NCBI RefSeq assembly: GCF_036641015.1
Contig: NZ_JAVWFO010000002.1
Span: 1 to 64,000, forward strand
Length of the DNA stretch: 64,000 bases
Direction: 5' to 3'
Source: Anaerorhabdus sp036641015
GTDB lineage: Bacteria; Bacillota_I; Bacilli_A; Erysipelotrichales; Erysipelotrichaceae
Part shown: positions 53,358 to 62,549 of the stretch, one piece after another
Numbering within the stretch: position 1 is the stretch's first letter
Layout: each line of letters starts with the position of its first letter
Made by a program: the position numbers and the translations under genes
Notes under the pieces: generated by a model
What the model saw: only the letters and a program-made list of their open reading frames with translations
What the model was told of the DNA's origin: nothing
Database searches by the model: none

Positions 53358-54131
53358 ATGTTTTATCCATGTTTTATATTATTTTGGGTATGTTTAATTT
53401 ATATTTGGATTTTTGATAAAGAACGATTTAATAAAGATTATTCAGCGCTTTTAAACTTTTTTGTGGAACCTGATTATTCATTTTATCTAGAACATTTGGA
53501 TAAAGATATAAAAAAAGAAATTCATAAAAGAATTAAGTTAACGATTGTATTCTTTAGTTTACTTACATTTTTATTTATTGATAAACTATCAATTAAGTTA
53601 TTGCTTGTTAATATATTGATTTCTATTATGGTGTACAAGTTACAATATGTATTGTGTAAGAAAAAATATGAGAAAACATTAATGGAAGCTGATAGTAGGT
53701 TTCCATATTACTTAAATAATCTATGCATTTTAATACAAAGTAATGCTGTTCCTATTGCATTGCTTAAATCATTAGATAGTGCTCCTGAAATCTTTAAAAA
53801 AGATATTGAAGAGCTGGTACAAGATTTACACATTGGTGATAAAAAGGGATTGGTACCATATTTGGATTTTTATTGCAAATTTCCTCAAGTCAAAGATTTA
53901 AATAGAGTAGTGAAGACTTTATATAATATATCAATTGCATCTTCGCAAAAAAATAAAATGATTTTGTCTTTAACTAAGTTAACAAATGAAAAAGTAAATC
54001 ATGCAAGGCAAGATAAATTTGATAAAGTACTGGATACACAAGCGTTAATTCCTTGGATCAGTTTCATTTGGGTAGGAATTGTTTTAATTACTTCGTTCAG
54101 TGCAATAAATATAGGAGATATCTTATCATGA
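53358..54131 (+). CDS. TadC-like membrane platform protein
   Basis: A ~257-residue T2SSF-like protein: helices near 1-20, 65-100 and at the C-terminus (IPWISFIWVGIVLITSFSAI), cytosolic domain with RFPYYLNNLCILIQSNAVPIALLKSLDSAPEIFKKD. It pairs with TadB. GAGAGG supports the ATG at 53358; the ATG at 53343 is also possible. It overlaps the next gene by four bases (ATGA). Confidence 0.68.
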   Translation: MFYPCFILFWVCLIYIWIFDKERFNKDYSALLNFFVEPDYSFYLEHLDKDIKKEIHKRIKLTIVFFSLLTFLFIDKLSIKLLLVNILISIMVYKLQYVLCKKKYEKTLMEADSRFPYYLNNLCILIQSNAVPIALLKSLDSAPEIFKKDIEELVQDLHIGDKKGLVPYLDFYCKFPQVKDLNRVVKTLYNISIASSQKNKMILSLTKLTNEKVNHARQDKFDKVLDTQALIPWISFIWVGIVLITSFSAINIGDILS

Positions 54132-54478
54132 AGGCGAGTGTTCAAATGTATGGGATTATTGTTACATTTGCAGTATTCATCTTTTTATTTCCTCAATTAA
54201 TGGGTATTGCGGTACTATATCGCCAATGTAATTCGCTAGCTTCGTATTTGATTGAAATTATTGAAGTACATGAAGGTATTAATGCTGATAATGGTGCAAG
54301 TAAAATGATAAGTGATACATTAGAAAAGTATCCTAGTGTAGTTTGTAAAACTGAGAAAGCAGTTATGGATGATTTTTTTGTATACAATGTTCAATGTAGT
54401 AAAGAAGTAAAGATATCTATAGTAAATATTCCAGTAGAAATACGTGCATCTAAAAAGACAAGGAGGGTTATTTATTAA
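54128..54478 (+). CDS. Second TadE-like pseudopilin candidate
   Basis: A 116-residue protein with an N-terminal hydrophobic helix (MYGIIVTFAVFIFLFPQLMGIAVLY) and a polar domain containing three Cys (YRQCNS, VVCKT, VQCSKE). The start at 54128 has TAGGAGATATCTTATC upstream and overlaps the tadC stop; the longer frame from 54053 is inside tadC. Like the protein at 50258 it opens with xYGIIx, so the two are probably minor pilins of the same machine. Confidence 0.62.
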   Translation: MKASVQMYGIIVTFAVFIFLFPQLMGIAVLYRQCNSLASYLIEIIEVHEGINADNGASKMISDTLEKYPSVVCKTEKAVMDDFFVYNVQCSKEVKISIVNIPVEIRASKKTRRVIY

Positions 54479-57110
54479 AAGACTATGTGTTATTTTTCTG
54501 TTGTTAGTAAGTATACCTATTGTTTTAAAAGTTGATGCAACATCAAGTTGTGTAGAAATTACATACTATGCTAAAAAAGAATGGGTAGATTACTTTGATT
54601 TCATAGATACAGAGTTTAATGTAGATGATAAAATAATCGTTAATTCTAAAGCGGTATCGTTTAAAAGAAATGTATTTGGTACTTTAGCATTTCCTCAAAC
54701 AGTACATCATGCATCGTTTGATGGAACAAGTAGTTTTACAACGACGGTAGATAAAAATATAAAAGATCCCAATTTTTTTCACCTTGAATTTGGTAAATCA
54801 ATTAGAATAGGTAAGATAAAATTTAAAATAGAAGCTAAAAATAAAATAACAGGTGAGAATGTAAACAAAAAAGTATATATTAATGGACAACCTAAATACG
54901 ATGATAGTGGAACAGTAATCTTGAATGGATATCCTATATATGAAAGTGATGATAACGATTTTATAACGATTGATTTGAAATACCAAGATGTTACAGATAT
55001 CGAAATATTGTTTGATCAAAATGATGAAAATGAGTATACTTTACATTATTTTCAAATTATTGATTACAAGGTGTATGAAACTGTTGGGTGGACAAGGGAT
55101 GTAATCGATGGTGTTGAAACAAGAACAATCATTGGGTGTAGTGGCGATGGCAAATATGAAAGTGATGGTACTAAGATATGGGTTAAGGAAGCAACTACTT
55201 TGTTTAGTCCATCAGTTTCATTGGTTAGTGACTATGTACCAATTCTTGAAGAACAGGCGACTGAGTATGACTGGGGAAGAGGTACGAATATATCGCCGTA
55301 TGCTATTCCTACCATAATCAAGAATATGGGTGGTAATGCTACATATATTAGAGGTTTTACTAAGTTGGGTATAGTGCCATATATTACCTATGAATCCTTT
55401 GGAAGAGGATTAAAAGCGTTTCCTTATATCATGATTGATGATAAAAGAGGTGTTCAATATGTAGCATCTGCGAATTATTGGTCTCCCAATATAGAAGCTG
55501 GTTATTTGAAGGTTAGTTCTAATAATAGAGATTGGTGTTACCACGTAATTGGAAGCTATACAACACCCTGTTACAAGCATGTAGGACATTCTGCGAATAC
55601 AAGGTGGAATAGTTATGATGTTAATATTCGAACATATACAAATTTAACTGATCCTAAATTTAGAGTATTGAGTAAAACTGAATATTATTTAGTTAATGAA
55701 GATACAAAAGAAGAAACATTTTTAAAAGAAGGTATTGATGAGGTGCAAACCTTTGCGTTTACAAATACAGGGCGTTGGAGAATCAAAGCGTTACTATATG
55801 ATCTTGCGAATAATGTTGGTACTAAGATATCGAATTTATTTCTAATTGATAAAGAAAAACCAAATGCATCATTTAGTATCAAAGAAAACGAAGGGAAACC
55901 AACGGAGGTAACTATTGCGCCTAGTGACAAACATTCAGGAGTTAAAAGGTGGAAAATAGAATTATCAACTGATGCTGGAGTAACCTTTAATAAATATAGT
56001 GATTGGTTAACACAAGACAGTGAGAAACTCTTATTAAATTCTGGTGAGTATCAAATTAAAGTAGATGTAGAAGATAATGCTGGTAATATAAATACGATAA
56101 CTTCAAATGTGATCTCAGTTCAATTATCAAAAGCAGTTATTAATTCAGTTATTGTTCCTAGTTATGATTTAAATGTGAACACACCGATATATATGGTTAT
56201 TGAGTGTATAGGATGTGAAACAGCAAATAAGGAGATTGGAATATATTACCATTCAAAGCTTTTATCTAAACATAAATTAGATAAACAAATTAACAAAATA
56301 CAAACAAGTTTTAATCCCAATGATATCGGTAGTTTAGAATTATCATTTCAAATACAGAATGAAACAGTTACATTAAAAGTTATGGAAAAAACTAGAGAAT
56401 TTAAAGAATCTGATAAAGGCTACTTGGAGTTTGATGCTATTGTAGCAAGTGCTATTGATTCAAGTTTATCATCACGAGTGTATAATGAAAAACTTATCTT
56501 ATCACTTCATCAAGATAAAAAAGAAATTATGAGTGGTGAAGGAATTGATTTAAAAGTAAATACACAATATCAGAATGAATGTAGTGTGATTCAGGACTTT
56601 GAGTGTAAGAGTGGAATTATTAATGATATTGGAGAGTTGAATACTCAACTTAATACAGGACAATCAACAATGACCTTTAAAGAAGGAGCTTCATTAGCTA
56701 GTAATATTTATTTAGTTGGTAGTGATTATGTTGTGCCAGTAACATTTAATAATAATAGTTTTCTATTACCTCGAGTATATTTAGATAAGAAAACAGGAAT
56801 AACGTATGTAGATAGTGATGTATCGAGGTTGGATGGGGGTAATAAATGGTATAGTAATCCGCGTGGTGAATGCCAAGAGTATCCAATAGTTGTTAATGGT
56901 AATGATATTGGATTCAATCGTTTTGCATATCGTTTGAGTAGTAAATATGCAATTACACATCATTATTATGATGATTTCAGAATTCATTTTTCTGAACCTA
57001 AAGATCCATTTAAAAATGGATTACCTAAGAGTTGGGAAGGAAAAGTAAATTGGTTTAATGATTTAGATTTAACTAATCCAATTAAGCAAGTGATTCTTGA
57101 TAAGAAATAG
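54444..57110 (+). CDS. Large secreted protein of the Tad-type operon
   Basis: Up to 888 residues: a signal peptide (KRLCVIFLLLVSIPIVLKVDA), a long unrecognised region with Cys pairs, an Ig-like bacterial fold at ~430-560 (EKPNASFSIKE..., VEDNAGNINTITSN), then a further ~320 residues. No LPxTG or membrane anchor at the C-terminus, so it is released or held by the pilus; a tip or adhesion role is plausible. The start is uncertain. GTG at 54444 lacks a ribosome site, whereas AAGGAGG (54461-54467) sits seven bases before an in-frame ATT at 54474 overlapping the previous stop (ATTAA). Confidence 0.75.
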   Translation: MHLKRQGGLFIKRLCVIFLLLVSIPIVLKVDATSSCVEITYYAKKEWVDYFDFIDTEFNVDDKIIVNSKAVSFKRNVFGTLAFPQTVHHASFDGTSSFTTTVDKNIKDPNFFHLEFGKSIRIGKIKFKIEAKNKITGENVNKKVYINGQPKYDDSGTVILNGYPIYESDDNDFITIDLKYQDVTDIEILFDQNDENEYTLHYFQIIDYKVYETVGWTRDVIDGVETRTIIGCSGDGKYESDGTKIWVKEATTLFSPSVSLVSDYVPILEEQATEYDWGRGTNISPYAIPTIIKNMGGNATYIRGFTKLGIVPYITYESFGRGLKAFPYIMIDDKRGVQYVASANYWSPNIEAGYLKVSSNNRDWCYHVIGSYTTPCYKHVGHSANTRWNSYDVNIRTYTNLTDPKFRVLSKTEYYLVNEDTKEETFLKEGIDEVQTFAFTNTGRWRIKALLYDLANNVGTKISNLFLIDKEKPNASFSIKENEGKPTEVTIAPSDKHSGVKRWKIELSTDAGVTFNKYSDWLTQDSEKLLLNSGEYQIKVDVEDNAGNINTITSNVISVQLSKAVINSVIVPSYDLNVNTPIYMVIECIGCETANKEIGIYYHSKLLSKHKLDKQINKIQTSFNPNDIGSLELSFQIQNETVTLKVMEKTREFKESDKGYLEFDAIVASAIDSSLSSRVYNEKLILSLHQDKKEIMSGEGIDLKVNTQYQNECSVIQDFECKSGIINDIGELNTQLNTGQSTMTFKEGASLASNIYLVGSDYVVPVTFNNNSFLLPRVYLDKKTGITYVDSDVSRLDGGNKWYSNPRGECQEYPIVVNGNDIGFNRFAYRLSSKYAITHHYYDDFRIHFSEPKDPFKNGLPKSWEGKVNWFNDLDLTNPIKQVILDKK

Positions 57111-57113
57111 TCG

Positions 57114-57142
57114 TTGCAAAAAAGCCGTGAATTTACTATAAT
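57114..57142 (+). promoter_or_regulatory. Promoter of the pheST operon
   Basis: TTGCAA (57114-57119), 17-bp spacer, TATAAT (57137-57142), just after the secreted-protein stop and just before the T-box leader. Confidence 0.82.
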
Positions 57143-57149
57143 AACAAGT

Positions 57150-57372
57150 GTTAAAGCGTACTAAAGGATTAGTAGTAAGAAACAAATTGCTTAGAGAGAG
57201 TGATGAATGGTGAAATTCACTTGCAAGGCGACTTATGAATTCACCTTTATAGTGAGATTAATCATCTCCGGGGTTTCCCGTTATCAAGGATTAAGGTGTA
57301 TCTCAATTTTTTGAGGTAAATCAGGATGGTACCGCGAGTTAATCGTTCCTGTTATGGGAGCGATTTTTTTTA
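57150..57372 (+). ncRNA. T-box riboswitch for phenylalanine (tRNA-Phe sensing)
   Basis: The leader shows AGAGAG near 57193, a stem I specifier region with GAATTCACC (TTC, a Phe codon, 57240-57242), the T-box AGGATGGTACCGCG (57323-57336) and a terminator AATCGTTCC/GGGAGCGATT with TTTTTTTT (57341-57371). Uncharged tRNA-Phe binding stabilises the antiterminator and turns on pheST. The 282-base gap between the secreted protein and pheS is entirely this leader and its promoter. Confidence 0.93.
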
Positions 57373-57392
57373 TTTGAAAAAGGAGAAATGAT

Positions 57393-58427
57393 ATGGAAAA
57401 AGTTCAATTAGTTCAAGAAGAAGCACTTAAGCAAATAGAAACATGTGCAACGATGGAAGAACTACAACAAGTTAAGGTTACTTACTTAGGGAAAAAAGGA
57501 CCTGTTCAAGAATTAATGGCATTGATGAAAGATTTAAGTGCTGAGGAAAAACCTGCATTTGGACAAGAAGTTAATGTTTGTAAACAAACAATTGCAAAAG
57601 CAGTAGATGAAAAGCAACAAATATTAGAAGTAAGTGCATTATCATCAAAACTTGAAAAAGAAAAGATTGATATTACTCTTCCAGGTTATGAGCCTACATT
57701 AGGTACATTACACCCGTTAACAATGATTTCCCAAGAAATTGAAGATTTATTTGTTGGGATGGGTTATGACGTATCTGAGGGTCCTGAAGTTGAACTTGAT
57801 TCATATAACTTTGAACGTGCTAATATTCCAGCTGATCATCCAGCAAGAGATATGCAAGATACATTTTATATTAACGCTGAAGAATTATTGCGTACACATA
57901 CTACTGCGATACAAACAAGGGAACTTGAAAAAGCTAATGGTAAATTACCGGTAAAAGTAATTTGTCCTGGTAAGGTATATCGTAGAGATGATGATGATGC
58001 AACTCACTCTCATCAATTTACTCAATGTGAAGGATTAGTAGTAGGTGAAAATATTACCTTAGCTGATTTGAAGGGCACATTAAAACTTATGGCTGATGCA
58101 ATGTTTGGAGAAGGAAGAGTTATTCGTTTTAGACCTTCATATTTCCAATTTACAGAACCATCAGTAGAAGTAGATGTAACTTGTCATATTTGTGGTGGTA
58201 AAGGATGTTCAGTTTGTAAAGGAACTGGATGGATTGAAATTCTTGGAGCTGGTATGGTACATCCTAATGTACTTGAAATGGCAGGATTTGATAGTAAAAA
58301 AAGTAGTGGTTTTGCGTTTGGTGCAGGTATTGAACGTATTGCCATGCTTAAATATGGTGTAGATGATATTCGTAACTTCTATATCAATGATGTGCGTTTC
58401 TTAAAAACGTTTAATCGTTTTGATTAA
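57393..58427 (+). CDS. pheS: Phenylalanine-tRNA ligase alpha subunit
   Basis: A 344-residue catalytic subunit of PheRS. N-terminal coiled coil (1-90), then class II motifs: LHPLTMISQEIEDLF (~105), motif 2 CPGKVYRRDDDDATHSHQFTQ, and motif 3 GFAFGAGIERIAMLKYGVDDIR. AAAAAGGAGAAATGAT precedes the ATG. Confidence 0.97.
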   Translation: MEKVQLVQEEALKQIETCATMEELQQVKVTYLGKKGPVQELMALMKDLSAEEKPAFGQEVNVCKQTIAKAVDEKQQILEVSALSSKLEKEKIDITLPGYEPTLGTLHPLTMISQEIEDLFVGMGYDVSEGPEVELDSYNFERANIPADHPARDMQDTFYINAEELLRTHTTAIQTRELEKANGKLPVKVICPGKVYRRDDDDATHSHQFTQCEGLVVGENITLADLKGTLKLMADAMFGEGRVIRFRPSYFQFTEPSVEVDVTCHICGGKGCSVCKGTGWIEILGAGMVHPNVLEMAGFDSKKSSGFAFGAGIERIAMLKYGVDDIRNFYINDVRFLKTFNRFD

Positions 58428-58445
58428 TTAGGGGAGGAAAAAGAC

Positions 58446-60836
58446 ATGAAAGTAAGTATAAATTGGTTAAAAGAGTATATCTCCCTTGATGGGATTAGTG
58501 CAACAGAATTAGCAGATGCACTTACAACGGCAGGACTTGAAATAGAAGGTGTAGATCCAGTTGCACATGGAACAAATTTAGCAATTGGAGAAGTATTAAA
58601 ATGCGAACCACATCCTGATTCAGATCATTTAAATGTATGTATGGTTGAATATGGAGAAGGACCAACACAAATTGTTTGTGGGGCACCTAATTGTAAAGCG
58701 GGTATTAAAGTAATTGTTGCCAAAGTTGGCGCTGAATTACCGGGAATTACTATTAAAGCGGCAAAAGTAAGAGGCCAAGAATCAAATGGGATGTTATGTA
58801 GTCTTAGAGAACTTGGTGTTAATGAAAAATATTTAAGAGAAGATCAAATTAATGGTATAGAAATATTGCCGGTAGATGCACCAGTTGGTGATAATGAAGT
58901 ATTAAAATACTTAGGACTTGATGATATTGTTTTAGATGCATCTCAAACTCCTAACCGTGCTGATTGTATGGCAATGTGGAGTGTCGCAAAAGAAGTGGGA
59001 GCAGTTCTACGTAGAGAAACTAAACTTCCTGTTTGTGATAATGTTTCTAACATAGGAAAACCAACAACGTTAGTTGTTAATTCAAAGACTGAAAAATGTC
59101 CGCACTTCTTAGGTAAGATTGTTGGTAAAGTTGTTGTTAAAGAATCACCAAAATGGATGCAAGATTATTTGCATGCTGCTGGTGTTCGCGCTATTAATAA
59201 CGTAGTTGATATTTCAAACTATGTCATGATTGAAACAGGACAACCACTACATTTCTATGATTTAGCTAAGATGCCTCATAAAGAAATTACGGTAGTAGAT
59301 GATGTCTGCATGAAGTTAACAGCACTAGATGGCGTTGAATATGATGTACAAAAAGGTGATTTATTAATTACTACAGGCAATGAAGCGACAGGTATTGCTG
59401 GTATTATGGGTGGTGATGATAGTAAGATTGATGAAACTACAACAGGAATCATCATTGAAGCAGCACACTTTAATCATGTATCTATTCGTAATACAGCGAA
59501 ACGTTTAGGATTAATGACAGAAGCAGCTTCTAGATATATTAAAGGTTTGGAACCACTTGCACAAAATAAAGCTATGGATCGTGCTGTTCAATTATTAATT
59601 GAATATGCCGATGCAAGTGAATTGGAAGAAACGGTGGAAGCTGGTAAAGTATCTTATACACCAATTCAAGTAACTGAAACATTAGAACATTGTAATGAAC
59701 TATTAGGAACTGAATTTACGATGGATGAAGTGGTAGAGGTGTTAAAATCTTTAGACTTCAGCCCAGTTGTAAAAGGTGATGAATTTACATGTACAGTACC
59801 AAGTTATCGTACTGATATCTTGATTCGTGAAGATATTGATGAAGAAATTATTCGCTTAATTGGATATGATAGATTAGAAGAAACACTTCCTTTAATGGAA
59901 GCAACTGCGGGTAAATTAACTCATCGCCAATCACTAAGAAGAACTACTAAACAAGTATTATCAGGACTAGGAATTAGAGAAATTATTACATATACGCTTG
60001 TTAAGGAACAATTCATAGATAATGCTGTTATGCCATTTGGTGAACATGTGCATCTTGCCTCACCAATGAGTGAAGATCGTAAATATGTACGTAATGGCAT
60101 TATGGCATCCATGCTTGAATGTTTATCTTATAATCAAGCACGTAAAGCTAAGAATGTTAATTTATTCGAAATTTCAAATGTCTATGAAAAAGGAAAAGTA
60201 GAGGAAAGAGTTGGTATTTTATTATCTGATTCTTTACAAGAAAATCGATTACAAAAAATTAATATCACAAGTGATTTCTATGCGTTAAAAGGTATTGTAA
60301 TGGCATGGTTAGAAAAGCTAGGATTTGCTTCAAATAGAATTTATATTAAAGAAAATACAATTGATACTGTTCATTTCCATCCTTATCGTAGTGCTGCTAT
60401 TTACCTAGGTAATGACTGCATCGGTGTGCTTGGAGAAGTGCATCCTGCATATGTAAAACAAATGAATGTAAGTCGTTGTGTTTATGGTGAATTTAACTTT
60501 GATAAATTAGTAGATACTAAAGGAGCAAAAGTTAAATTCGTACCACTTGAACGTTACCCATCAACTTCACGTGATATTGCGTTGGTTGTTAGTGATGATA
60601 TTTCAGCACAATCTATTTTAGATGTAATTAATAAAGTTGGTAAAAAATTAGTTCAACGTACTGAAGTTTTTGATGTGTATCAAGGTGAACATATTGAAGA
60701 TGGCTGTAAATCAATTGCTTTAAACATTGTATACCAAGCATCAGATCATACATTAACAGATGATGAAGTATTACCTTTACATCAAGAAATATTAAAAGAA
60801 TTAGAAACAAAAGTTAACGCAAAACTTAGAGGTTAA
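58446..60836 (+). CDS. pheT: Phenylalanine-tRNA ligase beta subunit
   Basis: A 796-residue subunit with N-terminal tRNA-binding EMAP/B1 domain (GEVLKCEPHPDSDHLNVCMVEYG), B3/B4 editing domain (VVDISNYVMIETGQPLHFYDLAK, GIAGIMGG), B5 domain and the C-terminal ferredoxin-like anticodon-binding domain. AGGGGAGGAAAAAGAC precedes the ATG. Co-transcribed with pheS 18 bases upstream. Confidence 0.97.
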   Translation: MKVSINWLKEYISLDGISATELADALTTAGLEIEGVDPVAHGTNLAIGEVLKCEPHPDSDHLNVCMVEYGEGPTQIVCGAPNCKAGIKVIVAKVGAELPGITIKAAKVRGQESNGMLCSLRELGVNEKYLREDQINGIEILPVDAPVGDNEVLKYLGLDDIVLDASQTPNRADCMAMWSVAKEVGAVLRRETKLPVCDNVSNIGKPTTLVVNSKTEKCPHFLGKIVGKVVVKESPKWMQDYLHAAGVRAINNVVDISNYVMIETGQPLHFYDLAKMPHKEITVVDDVCMKLTALDGVEYDVQKGDLLITTGNEATGIAGIMGGDDSKIDETTTGIIIEAAHFNHVSIRNTAKRLGLMTEAASRYIKGLEPLAQNKAMDRAVQLLIEYADASELEETVEAGKVSYTPIQVTETLEHCNELLGTEFTMDEVVEVLKSLDFSPVVKGDEFTCTVPSYRTDILIREDIDEEIIRLIGYDRLEETLPLMEATAGKLTHRQSLRRTTKQVLSGLGIREIITYTLVKEQFIDNAVMPFGEHVHLASPMSEDRKYVRNGIMASMLECLSYNQARKAKNVNLFEISNVYEKGKVEERVGILLSDSLQENRLQKINITSDFYALKGIVMAWLEKLGFASNRIYIKENTIDTVHFHPYRSAAIYLGNDCIGVLGEVHPAYVKQMNVSRCVYGEFNFDKLVDTKGAKVKFVPLERYPSTSRDIALVVSDDISAQSILDVINKVGKKLVQRTEVFDVYQGEHIEDGCKSIALNIVYQASDHTLTDDEVLPLHQEILKELETKVNAKLRG

Positions 60837-60840
60837 TAAT

Positions 60841-60876
60841 AAAACTCCTGCATATGTTAAATATGTAGGAGTTTTC
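60841..60876. terminator. Bidirectional terminator after pheT
   Basis: AAAACTCCT/AGGAGTTTT with an extended CATAT/ATATG inner stem; T-rich and A-rich flanks allow use from both strands. It overlaps the last codons of the convergent membrane-protein gene. Confidence 0.8.
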
Positions 60877-62548
60877 TAACTTTGATAATTAATAAAGTAA
60901 TCAATGTTCCAATGGATATCCATAGACTTATATTTTGTATAGATGTTGATTTATATTTTAATAAGTAAGTTTCATTCTCGTTTGCATCAAACTGAACAAA
61001 AGAATTATCTGCTTGATATGTAGGAACTGCTGAGATGATATTATCATCAGTATCTATTGTGTATACTTGATAACCTAAATAATAAGTAACAGGAAGAATA
61101 TAGGATTTATTTGGTTCTATATTTTTTATTGTCATAGAATTATATGATCGATTAATTTCACCGTTTACAGATAATTGTGTATCATCTGTAATTACAGATT
61201 GTAGTCCTCTAAAATCAGGAGATATAACTGGTAAATAATCTGCCCCAGCTAATTCTACTCGTACATAATGAGCAGAATAGAAAGGATCAATAATGCTACC
61301 GTCAAGTAAGCTTTCATAACTCGTTTTAGAATCTATGCCAAAAGTTCTATCTAAAACAGGTAATATATGATAGATACCTTCACAAAGAAGTAAAGTAGAT
61401 AAGACAATAGTGACTAATGATTTCTTATAGTTAAATTCATAAGGAATTAATGATGCTGGTACAAGTAAACAAATTGTACTAATCATTAGCAATCGCCATG
61501 GAAACTGAATTAGTGAGAAAAAAGAGAAATAGTTCCATGGTAATAGTTGCATAGGTAGAAATAATAGAATATATCCGATAAGCAAAGAATGTTTTGTAAA
61601 AATATTAATGTTTTTTCTTTTGGTAATATAAAGTAATGGAACAAACATTAAGAAGTATCCGATGTTAAGGATCATTGATAAATCATAAGATGTATCATTT
61701 GAACCATAACCAAATATTGTTTGATTAGCAAAGTATTTCCAAAAAGGAATAGTATTTGTATATAAACTTTCAGTAGAAGTATACGAGCCAAGATAGAATT
61801 TTTGTGATGCTAATTGTTCAAGCATAGGTAATGTGAAGAATGCAGTTAACAAAAATGTAACAGATGCAGCTTTTACAATATTTAAAATACGTTGTTTATT
61901 ATCGAGTAAAAACTTGAGTCTAAAAATAATGAAAAATATAAATAAAATACAAGCTAGTACAAAGGTAATGTTATGAGTAAGAGCTAAACCAGTAAAACCA
62001 ATAACAAGTGTTGACCATTTTGTCTTGTCATCATAGAGTAGATAATAAATGCCTAATAACACAATGGGTAAGAAAATAAAACCCATAATCTCACCAAGTG
62101 CACCTCGCACATAAACATCTGTAATACGATAATTATTAAATAAATAGAGGACACCAGCAAGATAAGCAGCGGAATTATTTTTGGATATTTTATATATGGT
62201 ATTCATGATCAAGTAACAAGATAAAAATGTACTGATAATAATTATAAGTTTGTAGCAACTTGCGAGATTTAAACCTAGGTTATATAAAATAGCGGGGATG
62301 ATTAGAAATATATCGCAATAGAATAATGGACTAGCATAACCATATCCTAAATTTTTAAGAGGATATATTTTAGCGAACCAATCACCGTGATTGAGTGCTT
62401 GCGCTAGGCCTTCAATTCTACTGAGGTGAAATAATGTATCATGTTCCAGTGGTAGAAAATCTCTAATTAAATATGGGAAAGTAAATAGTATTGTGCATAA
62501 TAAACTAAAGCTCAAGAATAGATAGGTTCTTTTGTTTTTAAAATTCAT
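60857..62548 (-). CDS. Polytopic membrane protein, PTPS/GT-C-like glycosyltransferase candidate
   Basis: A 563-residue protein with about twelve to thirteen hydrophobic helices up to ~400, a ~130-residue extracytoplasmic C-terminal domain, and a final helix. The external motif LPLEHDTLFHLSRIEGLAQALNHGDWFAKIYP after helix 1 and the GYGYASPLFYCD loop fit the '6-pyruvoyl-tetrahydropterin synthase-related' membrane family, of GT-C topology. The catalytic function is unproven. ATG at 62548 follows GGAGGGTGAT; it begins one base after the upstream PMT stop, so the two genes are coupled. Confidence 0.72.
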   Translation of the reverse strand: MNFKNKRTYLFLSFSLLCTILFTFPYLIRDFLPLEHDTLFHLSRIEGLAQALNHGDWFAKIYPLKNLGYGYASPLFYCDIFLIIPAILYNLGLNLASCYKLIIIISTFLSCYLIMNTIYKISKNNSAAYLAGVLYLFNNYRITDVYVRGALGEIMGFIFLPIVLLGIYYLLYDDKTKWSTLVIGFTGLALTHNITFVLACILFIFFIIFRLKFLLDNKQRILNIVKAASVTFLLTAFFTLPMLEQLASQKFYLGSYTSTESLYTNTIPFWKYFANQTIFGYGSNDTSYDLSMILNIGYFLMFVPLLYITKRKNINIFTKHSLLIGYILLFLPMQLLPWNYFSFFSLIQFPWRLLMISTICLLVPASLIPYEFNYKKSLVTIVLSTLLLCEGIYHILPVLDRTFGIDSKTSYESLLDGSIIDPFYSAHYVRVELAGADYLPVISPDFRGLQSVITDDTQLSVNGEINRSYNSMTIKNIEPNKSYILPVTYYLGYQVYTIDTDDNIISAVPTYQADNSFVQFDANENETYLLKYKSTSIQNISLWISIGTLITLLIIKVRKLLHI

Positions 62549-62549
62549 A

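Noticed and set aside
54053..54478. Longer 141-codon start of the second pseudopilin
   Set aside because: The extra N-terminal residues are encoded inside tadC out of frame; the ATG at 54128 has the ribosome site and the expected helix start.
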